From a virus: a stretch of DNA of 38,466 nucleotides. Shown in pieces: positions 26,763 to 36,213 of this stretch. How positions within the stretch are numbered: the stretch's first letter is position 1; each line of letters opens with the position of its first letter. Made by a program: the position numbers and the translations under genes. The stretch spans positions 1 to 38,466 of IMG/VR virus record IMGVR_UViG_3300045971_000434; one strand, given 5' to 3'. The notes below the pieces were generated by a model. It worked only from the letters and a program-made list of their open reading frames with translations. It was not told the DNA's origin and ran no database searches.

Positions 26763-26784
26763 AAAGCCCCTATTTAGGGGCTTT
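26763..26784. terminator. Bidirectional intrinsic terminator
   Basis: AAAGCCCC (26763-26770) pairs with GGGGCTTT (26777-26784), eight perfect pairs with a six-base loop and a following T-rich run. It ends the rightward cassette and, on the other strand, the whole late operon, whose last gene stops within the hairpin. Confidence 0.9.
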
Positions 26785-27280
26785 TATAATTATTATTAAA
26801 CTTTGCTACATATGCAGGATCTTGATACTGCGTTGATCCCGGTGGACTAGCATTAGTGAACCCTCTACGGTGGATATCTGCCACCTGTGGGGGCGTATAG
26901 CCCTCACCAGCGAATCTATTTGCCTTATTAGTGATATATCTATCTTGTGCAGTTGATGAGGCTAAAAACTGGTCTCCGGTCATTTTCTGCCCTAAGTACT
27001 TAGGTGCATAGGACTTCAGTTCACCTTCAGTCACTTGATACTTACCAAGGTCGCGCCCCATCTTAGGATCACCAGAGAACTTAGCAAATGTATAAGGATT
27101 ACCCTTCACTATCCCTGTCTCGTTATTAGCGATTGCTGCGAGATACTTCTGCACATCAATCTTTGGGGCAGGAGCAGTTACTGGCTGATGGTTTATTGGA
27201 TTATCTACACTGATGGTAGGATTAAGATACTGTTTTGCCTTACCGATAAGACCTTGTATGAAGTTTTGTTTTGGGTCCAT
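26774..27280 (-). CDS. Transglycosylase-like virion or lysis protein
   Basis: A 168-residue protein. Residues about 45-140 resemble an SLT/lysozyme-like fold: catalytic Glu in AAIANNETGIVKGNPYTF, the GKYQVT motif (typical G-x-x-Q-V/I), and an AdiHRRG end. It probably cuts peptidoglycan glycan strands during DNA entry or lysis. The N-terminal segment (MDPKQNFIQGLIGKAKQYLNP) is like those of internal virion proteins. It is the last late gene, one base from the large ejection-type protein, which supports an injection-linked role. Confidence 0.7.
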   Translation of the reverse strand: MDPKQNFIQGLIGKAKQYLNPTISVDNPINHQPVTAPAPKIDVQKYLAAIANNETGIVKGNPYTFAKFSGDPKMGRDLGKYQVTEGELKSYAPKYLGQKMTGDQFLASSTAQDRYITNKANRFAGEGYTPPQVADIHRRGFTNASPPGSTQYQDPAYVAKFNNNYKSP

Positions 27281-27281
27281 A

Positions 27282-30200
27282 TTACTTCTTATTCAATTTA
27301 GCAAACTCTAGTAGTGTCTGGCTAGTGATAACCTTCTTCTTTAATAAATCAGTTAAGTATGCCTTCCTCTCTCCGGTGCTCATGTCTTTTGAGTTATCAT
27401 ATACCCACTTTGCCCTAAATTCAGGATTGAGTGACTTGATATAACCTTCATTCTTTGTAAGACCATTATTATCCTGCTTTGAAATTGCAATGATTTTATC
27501 AAATGTTTTCCTATCAGTAGTGAGTAAGTTCTTCAAGTATGCCTGTCGCTGCGCCTTGTCTGGCAGTGCTCTCATCTTATCATATTCCTTCTGTGCATCA
27601 GCATTAAACTGTGCACTCTCCTTTAGCTGTTGATCCTTATAGTCAAATATCTTATTCGCTTCCTCGCTATTGGTTGAGCTAAACTTCAGTGGTGCTTCAA
27701 GCATTGCTGATGCTGCCTGATACGCTGGCTTTTTACCTTGGAAATATTTGATTGCCTCACCAACATAAGGATGATTGATGGTAACTCCTATATACTGCGC
27801 AATCTTCTTACGCTGATCTAGTGGAGAATCGGTGTCCTTATAGATTGGATTTCCGAAGTAGTCCTTATTCGCATAGACTTCACTCATTGTTTTTATAGGA
27901 ACTGACAGTACTGAACCAAATTTCTGCGTTGCGTCCTTGATGTCTCCACCTGCAAGTGACATACTTCCTTGGACCATATTACGAGCGAAGGACAGGAATC
28001 CCGGCATGAAGTCGATATACATGACATCCTTATTTGGAAGTGGAACCCTCACCGCAAACTCTCTACCCTTTGGATTCTGCCATATATGATGACCATTAAG
28101 CTTGTAGTTGAGCGCATCATAACCAGCAAAGGTTATTGCCATACCGATGAGGAGCTTTCTATTCGCTGCGAGTGATGGGTTAAGTGGTGCACGCATACCA
28201 CCAACATTCTTTGCCATATCTATGCCTGCTGCACCTGTATTTTTTAGAACATTAGCGATACCTTCACGATACTTTGGGGCAAAGAAGAAGGCAGTAAGCA
28301 TATCCTCCATCCATTTTGCGCGACCAGTGAAGCCCGTGAGTCCAAATTGCTTCTTTGTAACATCACCAGCGAGCTTCTGTGCCTCCTGTGAGCTCATTCC
28401 TTTAGCGAGCGCACCCTTGTATGTATCCTCAAACAACTGAACATGCATCTGTGGCATGAAGGAGTTGAAGGTCTTCTCATTGAATGCCTTGTTAAACTGC
28501 TCACCGATCACTCCCTTTATATCTCCGAGCTTCCTAATATCAAAGGTATGGACCAGATTCTTATATGCGTTCTGATAGTTCGCAATATTCTTTGTTTCAT
28601 CTATTCCCTGATTAGCCATCATTTGAATGACTGGGGCCTTTTCTGTAAACCATACCTTGCTTGCGTCATTAGAATTAGCGCGTAAGAACGCTACTATTGC
28701 CTTTGGATTACCTGCGGTAGATTCCTTGATCATTTGTCCAGTAGAGAAGAAGTTCTGATTGGTACGTGGAATACCAGCAGAAAGTGTGATCTCTTGTGCA
28801 AGGCTCGATGCACGAGCACCTGCATGAACTAATCGCTCTGGGAATGATGCGTTTGATTGTGAACGGAATATACCATTAAGGATATTCCCGATCTTAGGCT
28901 CCGCATAATATCCATGAGGTGAGAACTCCAAGTTTACCGGTACAAAGTTTAATGGCTTATGTGTAGATGATGCAGGAACAATCTTACCAGCTTCAGTAAG
29001 TTGTGTGATCAAGTCCCTATTGGCTAGATTTTTACCTATCTGCTCAACATTATGTGCTGCCAACTGCTCCGGGTGAGTGAACTTTGGTGTTCCATCATAT
29101 TCCATACCAGTTTTATAATCTGGGAATACTGATTCTTTTGTAAATGTTGGATTAACGCCAAGTCTCTTTGCTACTTCGGGTTCTAATTCACCACCCTTCA
29201 TATATTCCTGTGCTGCTGCATCAGTTAATCCTTTACTTTCAAGATACTTCACCACATCAGGAAATTTTTCCCACACGTGTGGAACATAATTCTGTTTTTC
29301 TGGGACGGTAAACCCTGCATCGCGCTCATTCTTCAGGAGTGTATCAAACTTTGTAGCAATAGCCTTTGTTTCTGGTGTCTGAACTCCTGCCTGACGATCA
29401 AGGATAGCCTGCCATCCCTTATCTTCTGGGATATTGAGCTGTCCTATTTCTCCATTTGCAGCGACTCGTGACTGAATAATCTTCGTATTCCAGTCATGGA
29501 ATATCTTCTGACTTGCTGGGTCAAGATGTGCGACAGGATTAAGTGCTTCCTTTATTGACTGGACAATACCAGTCTTTTGTGGCATTTGTGACAATCGTGA
29601 GGCTTTTCCATCCTGAGCATTTGATTGGTCAAATATGTCACTAAGTTTTTGTTCATCACCTAGAATACCATCATTATATATAACTTTGATACCTTTTTTT
29701 TCAAATTGTTTACCTAGTTCTTCTGCTGAAATATATTCTGGTGTTTTTCCATTAGAGAAATTCCATAAAATTTTAGTATTCAATCCCTCTGATTTATTCA
29801 AAGGTAATGTTACATTTTCAATGTTATCCAGTGGAATGTCTTTTGAATGTCTATATTCAAAACCTTTATATGTTTCCCCTTTAGTTGTACCGTCAGGTGC
29901 ATCATATACATCAACAGCATTTTTTATTTTAAAAACAGGACCATATGAATGGGCTACACCCCTTGATCCACTTAACGAAATAACATTTTCACCAGCATTA
30001 TCAAGCCTACTTACTGATGTTTTTAATTTTCCACTATCTAATATGGATTTTAAATTTGTTATACTTGCTCCGTGATATTGTCCGGTTTCAGGCAATTTCT
30101 CTAAACGTGTTGCACCAGGATTTAGATCGTAAGATTGTGGTGTATAAAAATCTTCTATAAATTTGTTTTTATCGGTGTACCCCTGTGCAATATTTTTTAT

Positions 30201-30785
30201 AGGAGCATACTGTTTTTCCTCTTTTCCTGCCTGAACTATTGCCTGTTCACCCTTACTTAGAGCTAGTGGGATACCTTCAGTTGAGTACTTTAAGGGCAAA
30301 GTTAAGCCACTACCAACCTCTCTTGCACCCTGTTTAGCCGCTTGCGAGAGCTCACCTTCTGCACCAGCACCCGGAGTGGCAAATGACATCGCTAAAGCCC
30401 CTACACGCTGGCTGGCGAGCTTCCTATACGTGTCAAAGGCTTGCTTATCCTTATAACCAGAGTCAATATATTGCTTATGCGCTGCAAGTTCCTCTGGAGT
30501 ACCAACAAGTTGATCCGTGACCGCACTTGCTCTTGATTGTAGACCTGTCTTAAACGCCTCTCCATAGGTCTTCGGAGTCGTTGGAGCATATATTCCCGGT
30601 AAACCACCAGCGATGACCTTCTTCAGCTCATCTGATGGACTAGCAGGAGAATTACGTACCATATTAGATACACCACTCTTAATAGAATCCCATAAAGATG
30701 GTTTCTGTGTAGCAGGAAGAACAGCCGGTGTACTATTGGCTGTTCCCTGTTGATTTGGAGTTGTTGGTGTATTCCAGAATGACAT
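27282..30785 (-). CDS. Large ejection-type internal virion protein with ART-like domain
   Basis: An 1167-residue protein. A Pro/Thr-rich N-terminus precedes the segment at residues about 230-385, which reads like an ADP-ribosyltransferase: H238 in QYHGASITNLKSILDSG, S270 in ISLSGSRG, Y281 in AHSYGP, and E310 in GFEYRHSKDIP. The rest is long and helical, with the style of T7/P22 ejection proteins that form a channel into the cell (for example TGERKAYLTDLLKKKVITSQ near the end). The DNA for the ART-like part (about 29615-30080) is more AT-rich than the flanks. An injected toxin or RNA polymerase-modifying function is possible but inferred. It ends one base before the transglycosylase-like gene. 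Confidence 0.7.
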   Translation of the reverse strand: MSFWNTPTTPNQQGTANSTPAVLPATQKPSLWDSIKSGVSNMVRNSPASPSDELKKVIAGGLPGIYAPTTPKTYGEAFKTGLQSRASAVTDQLVGTPEELAAHKQYIDSGYKDKQAFDTYRKLASQRVGALAMSFATPGAGAEGELSQAAKQGAREVGSGLTLPLKYSTEGIPLALSKGEQAIVQAGKEEKQYAPIKNIAQGYTDKNKFIEDFYTPQSYDLNPGATRLEKLPETGQYHGASITNLKSILDSGKLKTSVSRLDNAGENVISLSGSRGVAHSYGPVFKIKNAVDVYDAPDGTTKGETYKGFEYRHSKDIPLDNIENVTLPLNKSEGLNTKILWNFSNGKTPEYISAEELGKQFEKKGIKVIYNDGILGDEQKLSDIFDQSNAQDGKASRLSQMPQKTGIVQSIKEALNPVAHLDPASQKIFHDWNTKIIQSRVAANGEIGQLNIPEDKGWQAILDRQAGVQTPETKAIATKFDTLLKNERDAGFTVPEKQNYVPHVWEKFPDVVKYLESKGLTDAAAQEYMKGGELEPEVAKRLGVNPTFTKESVFPDYKTGMEYDGTPKFTHPEQLAAHNVEQIGKNLANRDLITQLTEAGKIVPASSTHKPLNFVPVNLEFSPHGYYAEPKIGNILNGIFRSQSNASFPERLVHAGARASSLAQEITLSAGIPRTNQNFFSTGQMIKESTAGNPKAIVAFLRANSNDASKVWFTEKAPVIQMMANQGIDETKNIANYQNAYKNLVHTFDIRKLGDIKGVIGEQFNKAFNEKTFNSFMPQMHVQLFEDTYKGALAKGMSSQEAQKLAGDVTKKQFGLTGFTGRAKWMEDMLTAFFFAPKYREGIANVLKNTGAAGIDMAKNVGGMRAPLNPSLAANRKLLIGMAITFAGYDALNYKLNGHHIWQNPKGREFAVRVPLPNKDVMYIDFMPGFLSFARNMVQGSMSLAGGDIKDATQKFGSVLSVPIKTMSEVYANKDYFGNPIYKDTDSPLDQRKKIAQYIGVTINHPYVGEAIKYFQGKKPAYQAASAMLEAPLKFSSTNSEEANKIFDYKDQQLKESAQFNADAQKEYDKMRALPDKAQRQAYLKNLLTTDRKTFDKIIAISKQDNNGLTKNEGYIKSLNPEFRAKWVYDNSKDMSTGERKAYLTDLLKKKVITSQTLLEFAKLNKK

Positions 30786-30790
30786 ATAAT

Positions 30791-31765
30791 TTAGTTCATT
30801 GCGTCAATAAGTGCCTGATCTGCTGCCGATATTGGTCCGGTGACGAGTCGCTGTTCTGACTTGGTAAGTCCATAACCACCAAGATTTCCGTTTGTGATAT
30901 AGTCACCATACTGCTTGATGAAATCAGCGCGTGGAATACCCTTCGTGCGTGCATCAGCTATCGCTGACTTCCATGCTGCTGCTGTTAGATTACCCTCAGC
31001 ATCATGTATTGGGGTCTGTCCATCTCCTAGATAACCACCAGCATCAAACTTACTTCCATAGCTACCTAGGCTGTAGTCTTTCTTTTCTGAAGCTGTGAGA
31101 TTATCTGGTTTTGGTGCAAGACTTGCAATCAATTTACCATTTGCATCATAACGAGCTTCACCCGGACTAAGGCTAAATCCAGCACTGTCTTTTACTCCAG
31201 TGATTTCTTTACCACTAATAGGATCAAAGTATTTATCTCCAATCTGCATTGGCTTTGACAAATCTGCCTGTGTCTTTAAGTAATCCTGCTTTGCGGTCTG
31301 GTTTCCTGTGAGTGCATCAAGCGTCCTTGCCTGTGCGCTCTGGCGTAGTGCTAAGTCTGCAAGTTCCTGATTATTCAGTCGTAAGTCCTCTGCTGCGGCG
31401 GTCTGTGCGCCACCTTTTAGCATTCCCGGAGTATCAATCGTCGTGTCATATGACCTGCGTGCCTGTAATGCCTTAGCCTCTGACTGATTCTGTATATCCG
31501 CTAGTCCTGTACGCGCAGTATCAATTGCTGGATCCTGTGTACCTACTGAACCGATATACTTTGATAGGTAGTTACGATATGCAGCGAATGGGGAAGTATC
31601 TACAGGTGCCGTAGAAGGTGCGACAACTGGAGCAGTAGGATTAGTTGCTGATGGGTTTGCGTAATTTGAACCAGCATAAGGAATGCCCGGTTGCGCTGTA
31701 TTCTGCGAGAGCATTGAGTTTCCTCTTGCGAGTAAATTATTTACGTATGTGTTTTGTGGGTTCAT
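30791..31765 (-). CDS. Helical internal virion protein
   Basis: A 324-residue protein. An N-terminal low-complexity Ala/Pro/Thr part (residues about 25-60) is followed by a long amphipathic helical region (IDTARTGLADIQNQSEAKALQARRSYD, DLALRQSAQARTLDALTGNQ) and a C-terminal part. It lies directly before the large ejection-type protein and likely belongs to the same ejection set. No enzyme motif is seen. The family is not recognised. Confidence 0.65.
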   Translation of the reverse strand: MNPQNTYVNNLLARGNSMLSQNTAQPGIPYAGSNYANPSATNPTAPVVAPSTAPVDTSPFAAYRNYLSKYIGSVGTQDPAIDTARTGLADIQNQSEAKALQARRSYDTTIDTPGMLKGGAQTAAAEDLRLNNQELADLALRQSAQARTLDALTGNQTAKQDYLKTQADLSKPMQIGDKYFDPISGKEITGVKDSAGFSLSPGEARYDANGKLIASLAPKPDNLTASEKKDYSLGSYGSKFDAGGYLGDGQTPIHDAEGNLTAAAWKSAIADARTKGIPRADFIKQYGDYITNGNLGGYGLTKSEQRLVTGPISAADQALIDAMN

Positions 31766-31775
31766 AATGTTTTGA

Positions 31776-32261
31776 TTACACTCTATTCACAAGAGCAAAT
31801 TCACCGAATAATTCCTTAGCCTTTATATTGTAAGCTTTTGCTGCTTTGACCTCTGTTAAGAACGTACCTAACACAAATCTTTTACCTTCAGCCATAATTT
31901 GTGCTTGCCATTTTCTATATTTATGAACTTTGATTCCATTATTATAGAATACGCCCTTATAGATAGAAGTAGATGGTCTTGTTTTACTCTTTCTTATATT
32001 CCCCATATTTTGAGAACGAGTACATAATCTAAGATTACTTTTTCTATTATCAAGAAAATTATGATTTATATGGTCTACTTCTTTATCTGAAGGAGCATTC
32101 ATTATCAATCTATGCATAGATTGTTTTACCTCTCTTTTATTTATAGTCTTACACCTTGATACACTTCGTGATGCTACATGCCATTTATTTTTATTTAAAA
32201 ATTCAAAATCTTCATCATCAACTAATGCAAACTTACCCTGTGTTAATTTAATCTCTTTCAT
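31776..32261 (-). CDS. HNH homing endonuclease with AP2 domain
   Basis: A 161-residue protein from the Met at 32261. Residues about 50-90 hold an HNH site: H50 in MHRLIMN, DH at 63-64 in EVDHINHNFLDNRKSNLRLC, and N72. Residues about 101-158 (IYKGVFYNNGI, KWQAQIMAEGKRFVLGTFLT) are an AP2 DNA-binding domain, a classical free-standing phage homing arrangement. It is inserted between two virion genes, is AT-rich, and leaves both neighbours intact. It spreads by cutting related phages lacking it. The upstream open frame (from 32372) overlaps the adaptor gene and is not used. Confidence 0.85.
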   Translation of the reverse strand: MKEIKLTQGKFALVDDEDFEFLNKNKWHVASRSVSRCKTINKREVKQSMHRLIMNAPSDKEVDHINHNFLDNRKSNLRLCTRSQNMGNIRKSKTRPSTSIYKGVFYNNGIKVHKYRKWQAQIMAEGKRFVLGTFLTEVKAAKAYNIKAKELFGEFALVNRV

Positions 32262-32262
32262 A

Positions 32263-33255
32263 TTAGAAGCCTGATCCTTGTTGGTATGGATAATAATATA
32301 GAACAGACTGTGGAGAAGTATTCGTTGACCCAAACGGTGGAATATACGATCCTTCCTCTGTCTCCCCTTCATTCACAATCATCTGTCCTACCAGCCCTCC
32401 ATACTGCGATGAATAACCTGCTTCATTTCCTCCATCATACTGCATCCAATAGCTCTTTGCACGTACAAGGTCATTCTGATTCTGCCACCAGAGTGCTGCG
32501 GTACGATAGCAGATTGCTACGTCATAAGCCTCTGGAATAGCAGATACCTGTCCAATCTTATATGCTGCGGAACCAGCAGCAATTGCTAATCCCTCATATG
32601 GCTTCTTCAGTTCAAGCACGGTAGTACTCGTGACTGAAGCTATCTCATACCAATATCCATCACCACCATTATCTGCGGTGGTTTCGGTAATCTGCATATA
32701 CCTACCCACCATATCCTTTGTCCAAGTCGTACCACTACCAGTAACCGTTGTCGCATTATTTGCGATAGATACGATAGTTCCAGTCGTATAGTCTGCAATG
32801 GTGAGGTCCTTTGTATTCAACCTACCACGGAGCATAATCATGTTCCCCGATGTTGATGGCACTGGCTGGATGAGTAGCCTTCGTCCTTCAACATAAGTAA
32901 AATAAGGAACATTCTGCGTACCATACTTCGCTTGCTTCACCTTCTTAAACTTTACAGGATCAAAGAGCATTTCAGGAGTATAGATGACTTGCCTTGAATC
33001 TGTACCATCACCGCTATAAATCCATAGGTCAATGAGCTTTCTAAACCCATTGGGTATCTCATATCCCTCCTGATTAGCTACTGTATAGATAGACTTTAAT
33101 GCTTCAAGGAAGCGTAACTTACCACCATGAAGATTACACATGGTACGTATGGAGTCATTATTGAGGCTATTTAAAGTAGCCATTTTTGTAGCATCGAGCA
33201 CAGACACGTTACAGAAGTCTGCTGCTTTACTACCCAATTCAGTAAATGTTTTCAT
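32263..33255 (-). CDS. Head-tail adaptor-like protein
   Basis: A 330-residue protein. The helical N-terminal half (MKTFTELGSKAADFCNVSVLDATKMATLNSL) is followed by GYEIPNGFRKLIDLWIYSGD, and a central beta insert has repeats of strand-loop type (TVSIANNATTVTGSGTTW, YWYEIASVTSTTVLELKKPYEG). The C-terminal part is acidic and Tyr-rich. This pattern is common in adaptor or connector proteins of short-tailed environmental phages that join portal and tail. It lies beside the propeller-like tail gene (shared base at 33255). Exact role inferred. Confidence 0.6.
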   Translation of the reverse strand: MKTFTELGSKAADFCNVSVLDATKMATLNSLNNDSIRTMCNLHGGKLRFLEALKSIYTVANQEGYEIPNGFRKLIDLWIYSGDGTDSRQVIYTPEMLFDPVKFKKVKQAKYGTQNVPYFTYVEGRRLLIQPVPSTSGNMIMLRGRLNTKDLTIADYTTGTIVSIANNATTVTGSGTTWTKDMVGRYMQITETTADNGGDGYWYEIASVTSTTVLELKKPYEGLAIAAGSAAYKIGQVSAIPEAYDVAICYRTAALWWQNQNDLVRAKSYWMQYDGGNEAGYSSQYGGLVGQMIVNEGETEEGSYIPPFGSTNTSPQSVLYYYPYQQGSGF

Positions 33256-35099
33256 TAGTTACTTGTTATATCTTCACTGTTAATAAGCATACCCTTATGA
33301 TATTCCCCTGCTCCGGTATAGGTGAAGCATCCTTTTAATTGGATCCGTGGAACACTTTCAGTATTTAACGCCCAGTTCGCCCATGTTGAAGTCGTATTGA
33401 GTGGATTTTTTGGATACATCTTTATCCATTTTTGGAAACGTGCATTTGATTTTATGCTTGCTGTCGCTGATGAACTTTCATCAATAGTTACCGTCCATGT
33501 ACCTGCATTATTAACCGCATTAGTTATATGCGCACATATACCACCACCAGCACCCTGCACTATCTCTACCTCACCTCCAGTACCTGATGTCCAATATTTA
33601 CTTACATCAACGCTTGAGTTTAATATTGTGAAACTTGTTCCATCAATCCATGTTATTGTACCTGTTTTTGCTGGTTCTTCTGACAAACGATATTTAAATA
33701 CAATATTATCAGTACTATTTAATAGTTTTTTGAATGTTGTCCACCATCCATTCCATGAACTTGCAATCTCTCCTGACTCAAACCATGTACTTACAAAATA
33801 TCCTTTTTTAATAATGTCATCATTTGAATTATCACAGAAGAATCCTGATCTTACTGATGCTATATTATTTGTTGAATGTGTATAAGTAGCACCAGCAAGC
33901 ATTGTTCCATTAACATTATTTAAATTTGCTATATTTGCATCTGAGAGTGCTCCAACTTGTGGTAATATATTTTGGCTATAATCAGTAATTGTTGATAGCG
34001 TACTTACATCTGTTTGAGAGACAGAACTAATATGGATAAGTCCAGTATCTATTGACCACTCCCATGTACCTGATGGCATATTTTCAATTACCGTACCATC
34101 ATCAAGTACGTTGCTAATGAGCATTCTTAATGTGCCATTCTTAGTGAAATACATTCCATTTGGATGAATATTTCTACTTGAACCACTAGGAGTTGAATCT
34201 GATGAACGTGTTAATTTATTTATTGGAAATGGAAGTCTTGTTACTTCAGAAAAACCAGATCCATTATAAGAAGAAATTATTCCATTTGAATCAAACACAT
34301 AAGGAATATCGTATTTTGGTTCAATTGCTATTGCCAATATTCCTCTAGCGTTGTTAACTTTAAACTCTTTTATTACCTGTGCAGATATCCCATCCCATTG
34401 GAGAATTTTCCCTATCCCTAATCCGTTTGCATAATTCATCGTACCAATCCAAATATCAGTCGATGTCGATTTCATACATGAAATCAAGTAATTATCTGGT
34501 GATGTAGATATTGTTAGCGAAAAGTCTCCAGTGAGAGATGATGGAGTTAATGTAGAATCAAGCGATCTAATTTTTGCAGTATCATATGCATAATATAACC
34601 TATCAAAGTATTTGAAATAGGTCATATAATGTACACCTCCTTGCAAAGTATCTTTAGTAACCCATGCAGATGCATCACTTGTATATAGTTTTGTAGTCAA
34701 TATTGTATCAGTTGTAGCACAGAGATACGATCCAAATATTTCAAGGTCTGATTTAAGTGGGTTACAATCAGTTGGAACACTACCTGTTGGATCTTGTACA
34801 AAAGCTGTTGTTCCTGGAATTATACCTTTAAATATTGTAGTCCCAATTACAGCATATGTCGTACCAGTATCTATCATTCTAAAAGCAGTTGCATATTTAT
34901 TGTTTCCAGTAAATGTTGTATGTGCTAATAGCCTAGGAGAAATACGCAAAACACCTAGATTACTCTGTAAATCTAAGTTATTTGATGACCATATATTTCC
35001 AAGTGGAAATATATTAGTACGATTATTTTGGATATATGCCTTGCTCTTATTTGGTACAAGACTGTCTCTCCCTGTTCCTGATGATGGATTTCTTGCCAT
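33255..35099 (-). CDS. Tail protein, probable beta propeller
   Basis: A 614-residue protein rich in Asn, Ser, Thr and aromatic residues, with recurring blade-like units (YATAFRMIDTGTTYAVIGTTIFKG, LYYAYDTAKIRSLDST, PYVFDSNGIISSYNGSG, GTLRMLISNVLDDGT). A C-terminal beta domain follows. Large propeller tail proteins of this style make up the tail hub (like T7 gp12 or P22 gp10) in short-tailed phages. It overlaps the adaptor by one base and lies nine bases from the next gene. It is AT-richer than the head genes. No enzymatic site is seen. Confidence 0.65.
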   Translation of the reverse strand: MARNPSSGTGRDSLVPNKSKAYIQNNRTNIFPLGNIWSSNNLDLQSNLGVLRISPRLLAHTTFTGNNKYATAFRMIDTGTTYAVIGTTIFKGIIPGTTAFVQDPTGSVPTDCNPLKSDLEIFGSYLCATTDTILTTKLYTSDASAWVTKDTLQGGVHYMTYFKYFDRLYYAYDTAKIRSLDSTLTPSSLTGDFSLTISTSPDNYLISCMKSTSTDIWIGTMNYANGLGIGKILQWDGISAQVIKEFKVNNARGILAIAIEPKYDIPYVFDSNGIISSYNGSGFSEVTRLPFPINKLTRSSDSTPSGSSRNIHPNGMYFTKNGTLRMLISNVLDDGTVIENMPSGTWEWSIDTGLIHISSVSQTDVSTLSTITDYSQNILPQVGALSDANIANLNNVNGTMLAGATYTHSTNNIASVRSGFFCDNSNDDIIKKGYFVSTWFESGEIASSWNGWWTTFKKLLNSTDNIVFKYRLSEEPAKTGTITWIDGTSFTILNSSVDVSKYWTSGTGGEVEIVQGAGGGICAHITNAVNNAGTWTVTIDESSSATASIKSNARFQKWIKMYPKNPLNTTSTWANWALNTESVPRIQLKGCFTYTGAGEYHKGMLINSEDITSN

Positions 35100-35108
35100 A
35101 TGTTTTGG

Positions 35109-35621
35109 TTAAAAACCTATTGAGAATAAATACTGACTCCCTGTACCTGCATCAGTAATATCTATTGCTGCACCTCCAGATGTTAATGATAATTGAAATG
35201 TCTGACCAGTAGAATTTATAACGTAATAATCTACTCCATTTATTAGAGGACTTGGAGTTGATCCTGTACTTGAAACATTAACTATCTGCGTATTTTCATA
35301 ATTACCCGTAGTAGTAATATAGTTCGTTGTTACATTAACTGTATATGGATTATAGAGATTTGCATTTAGAATGAATTCAAGTTGATTTGACTGATTGAAT
35401 GTCCCCGGAATCAATCTACCATTTCCTTGTCTTCCTATATATTCATATGCATATCTTCCTGCACCCGCAGCCGTAACTAGCTGTTGTGTAATATGCATAT
35501 AATACTTATCAAGAACTTCTAGAGATTGTTTATCAAGTGGATAAGAAATCTGCTGACGCTCTTTTTCAGCAAGTTTATTTTCTAATACCTGTAATCTACT
35601 TAAAATATCTTGATTATCCAT
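35109..35621 (-). CDS. Tail-associated protein with coil and beta domain
   Basis: A 170-residue protein. The N-terminal coiled coil (MDNQDILSRLQVLENKLAEKERQQI) is followed by a helical link (EVLDKYYMHITQQLVTAAGAG) and a beta domain, ending NGVDYYVINSTGQTFQLSLTSGG and AIDITDAGTGSQYLFSIGF. That last pattern is common in phage tail fibre and baseplate proteins. It probably trimerises through the coil and attaches to the tail. It sits between the propeller gene and the membrane protein. Confidence 0.65.
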   Translation of the reverse strand: MDNQDILSRLQVLENKLAEKERQQISYPLDKQSLEVLDKYYMHITQQLVTAAGAGRYAYEYIGRQGNGRLIPGTFNQSNQLEFILNANLYNPYTVNVTTNYITTTGNYENTQIVNVSSTGSTPSPLINGVDYYVINSTGQTFQLSLTSGGAAIDITDAGTGSQYLFSIGF

Positions 35622-35624
35622 ATA

Positions 35625-36002
35625 TTATTTTTGCTTTACTTCGTAATTTGCATCAACCCATTCAGTTAACTTATTAAACTGCTGCTGATCGCTAAGATTT
35701 GTCTGTGCAATTATATTATGTTCAATACTTTCAAGTGTAAGCTTAAAAAGTACTCCACTTATTGCCATAATAATCGTCACAATCAGTGCGGTCCAATATT
35801 TTGTGGCTTGTGCAACCCCCTCCATCTCGGCGCGATACTTTACCATATCAGAAAGTGCACTACTGAGTTTATCCATTCCCTGCCCAAGAGTCTCAAACTG
35901 TCCTTTTGTTTCCTCCTTTATACTATCAAGCTTAGAGTCAATATTTTCGACAATGATTGAGACCTCGCCTAGCGTATATTTTTTAGATTGCTGGCTGGTC
36001 AT
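35625..36002 (-). CDS. XhlA-like holin-associated membrane protein
   Basis: A 125-residue protein from the Met at 36002. A long coil (VSIIVENIDSKLDSIKEETKGQFETLGQGMDKLSSALSD) is followed by one hydrophobic span (YWTALIVTIIMAISGVLFKL) and a short tail. This recalls the XhlA partner of the PBSX lysis cassette, a coil plus membrane anchor acting with a holin. The start overlaps the holin by 20 bases; a start at 36017 is possible. The assignment rests on layout and neighbourhood. Confidence 0.55.
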   Translation of the reverse strand: MTSQQSKKYTLGEVSIIVENIDSKLDSIKEETKGQFETLGQGMDKLSSALSDMVKYRAEMEGVAQATKYWTALIVTIIMAISGVLFKLTLESIEHNIIAQTNLSDQQQFNKLTEWVDANYEVKQK

Positions 36003-36213
36003 TTGTCGTATAATCATTTACGAGTAATTGATATACGGCCTTAACCGCCGAACGTCCTGCCGCTGATATGATCGCAGTAATCAGCGCACCATCAATCACT
36101 GTTTGAGCATTAATATGCTGTAACAGAAGTGGTGATGCCACTCCGATAAATACGGTAATAAATGTGACTAATGCTGATTGGAGCTCTGCTTTTACTTTTG
36201 GTGAAATTGTCAT
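35983..36213 (-). CDS. Holin
   Basis: A 76-residue protein with two hydrophobic spans: ALVTFITVFIGVASPLLLQH (residues about 14-33) and VIDGALITAIISAAGRSAVK (about 39-58), and a polar tail (NDYTTNDQPAI). Small two-span proteins beside a peptidoglycan-degrading enzyme are typical holins, which form lesions in the inner membrane. Its ATG overlaps the peptidase stop by four bases, so the lysis genes are coupled. Confidence 0.75.
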   Translation of the reverse strand: MTISPKVKAELQSALVTFITVFIGVASPLLLQHINAQTVIDGALITAIISAAGRSAVKAVYQLLVNDYTTNDQPAI

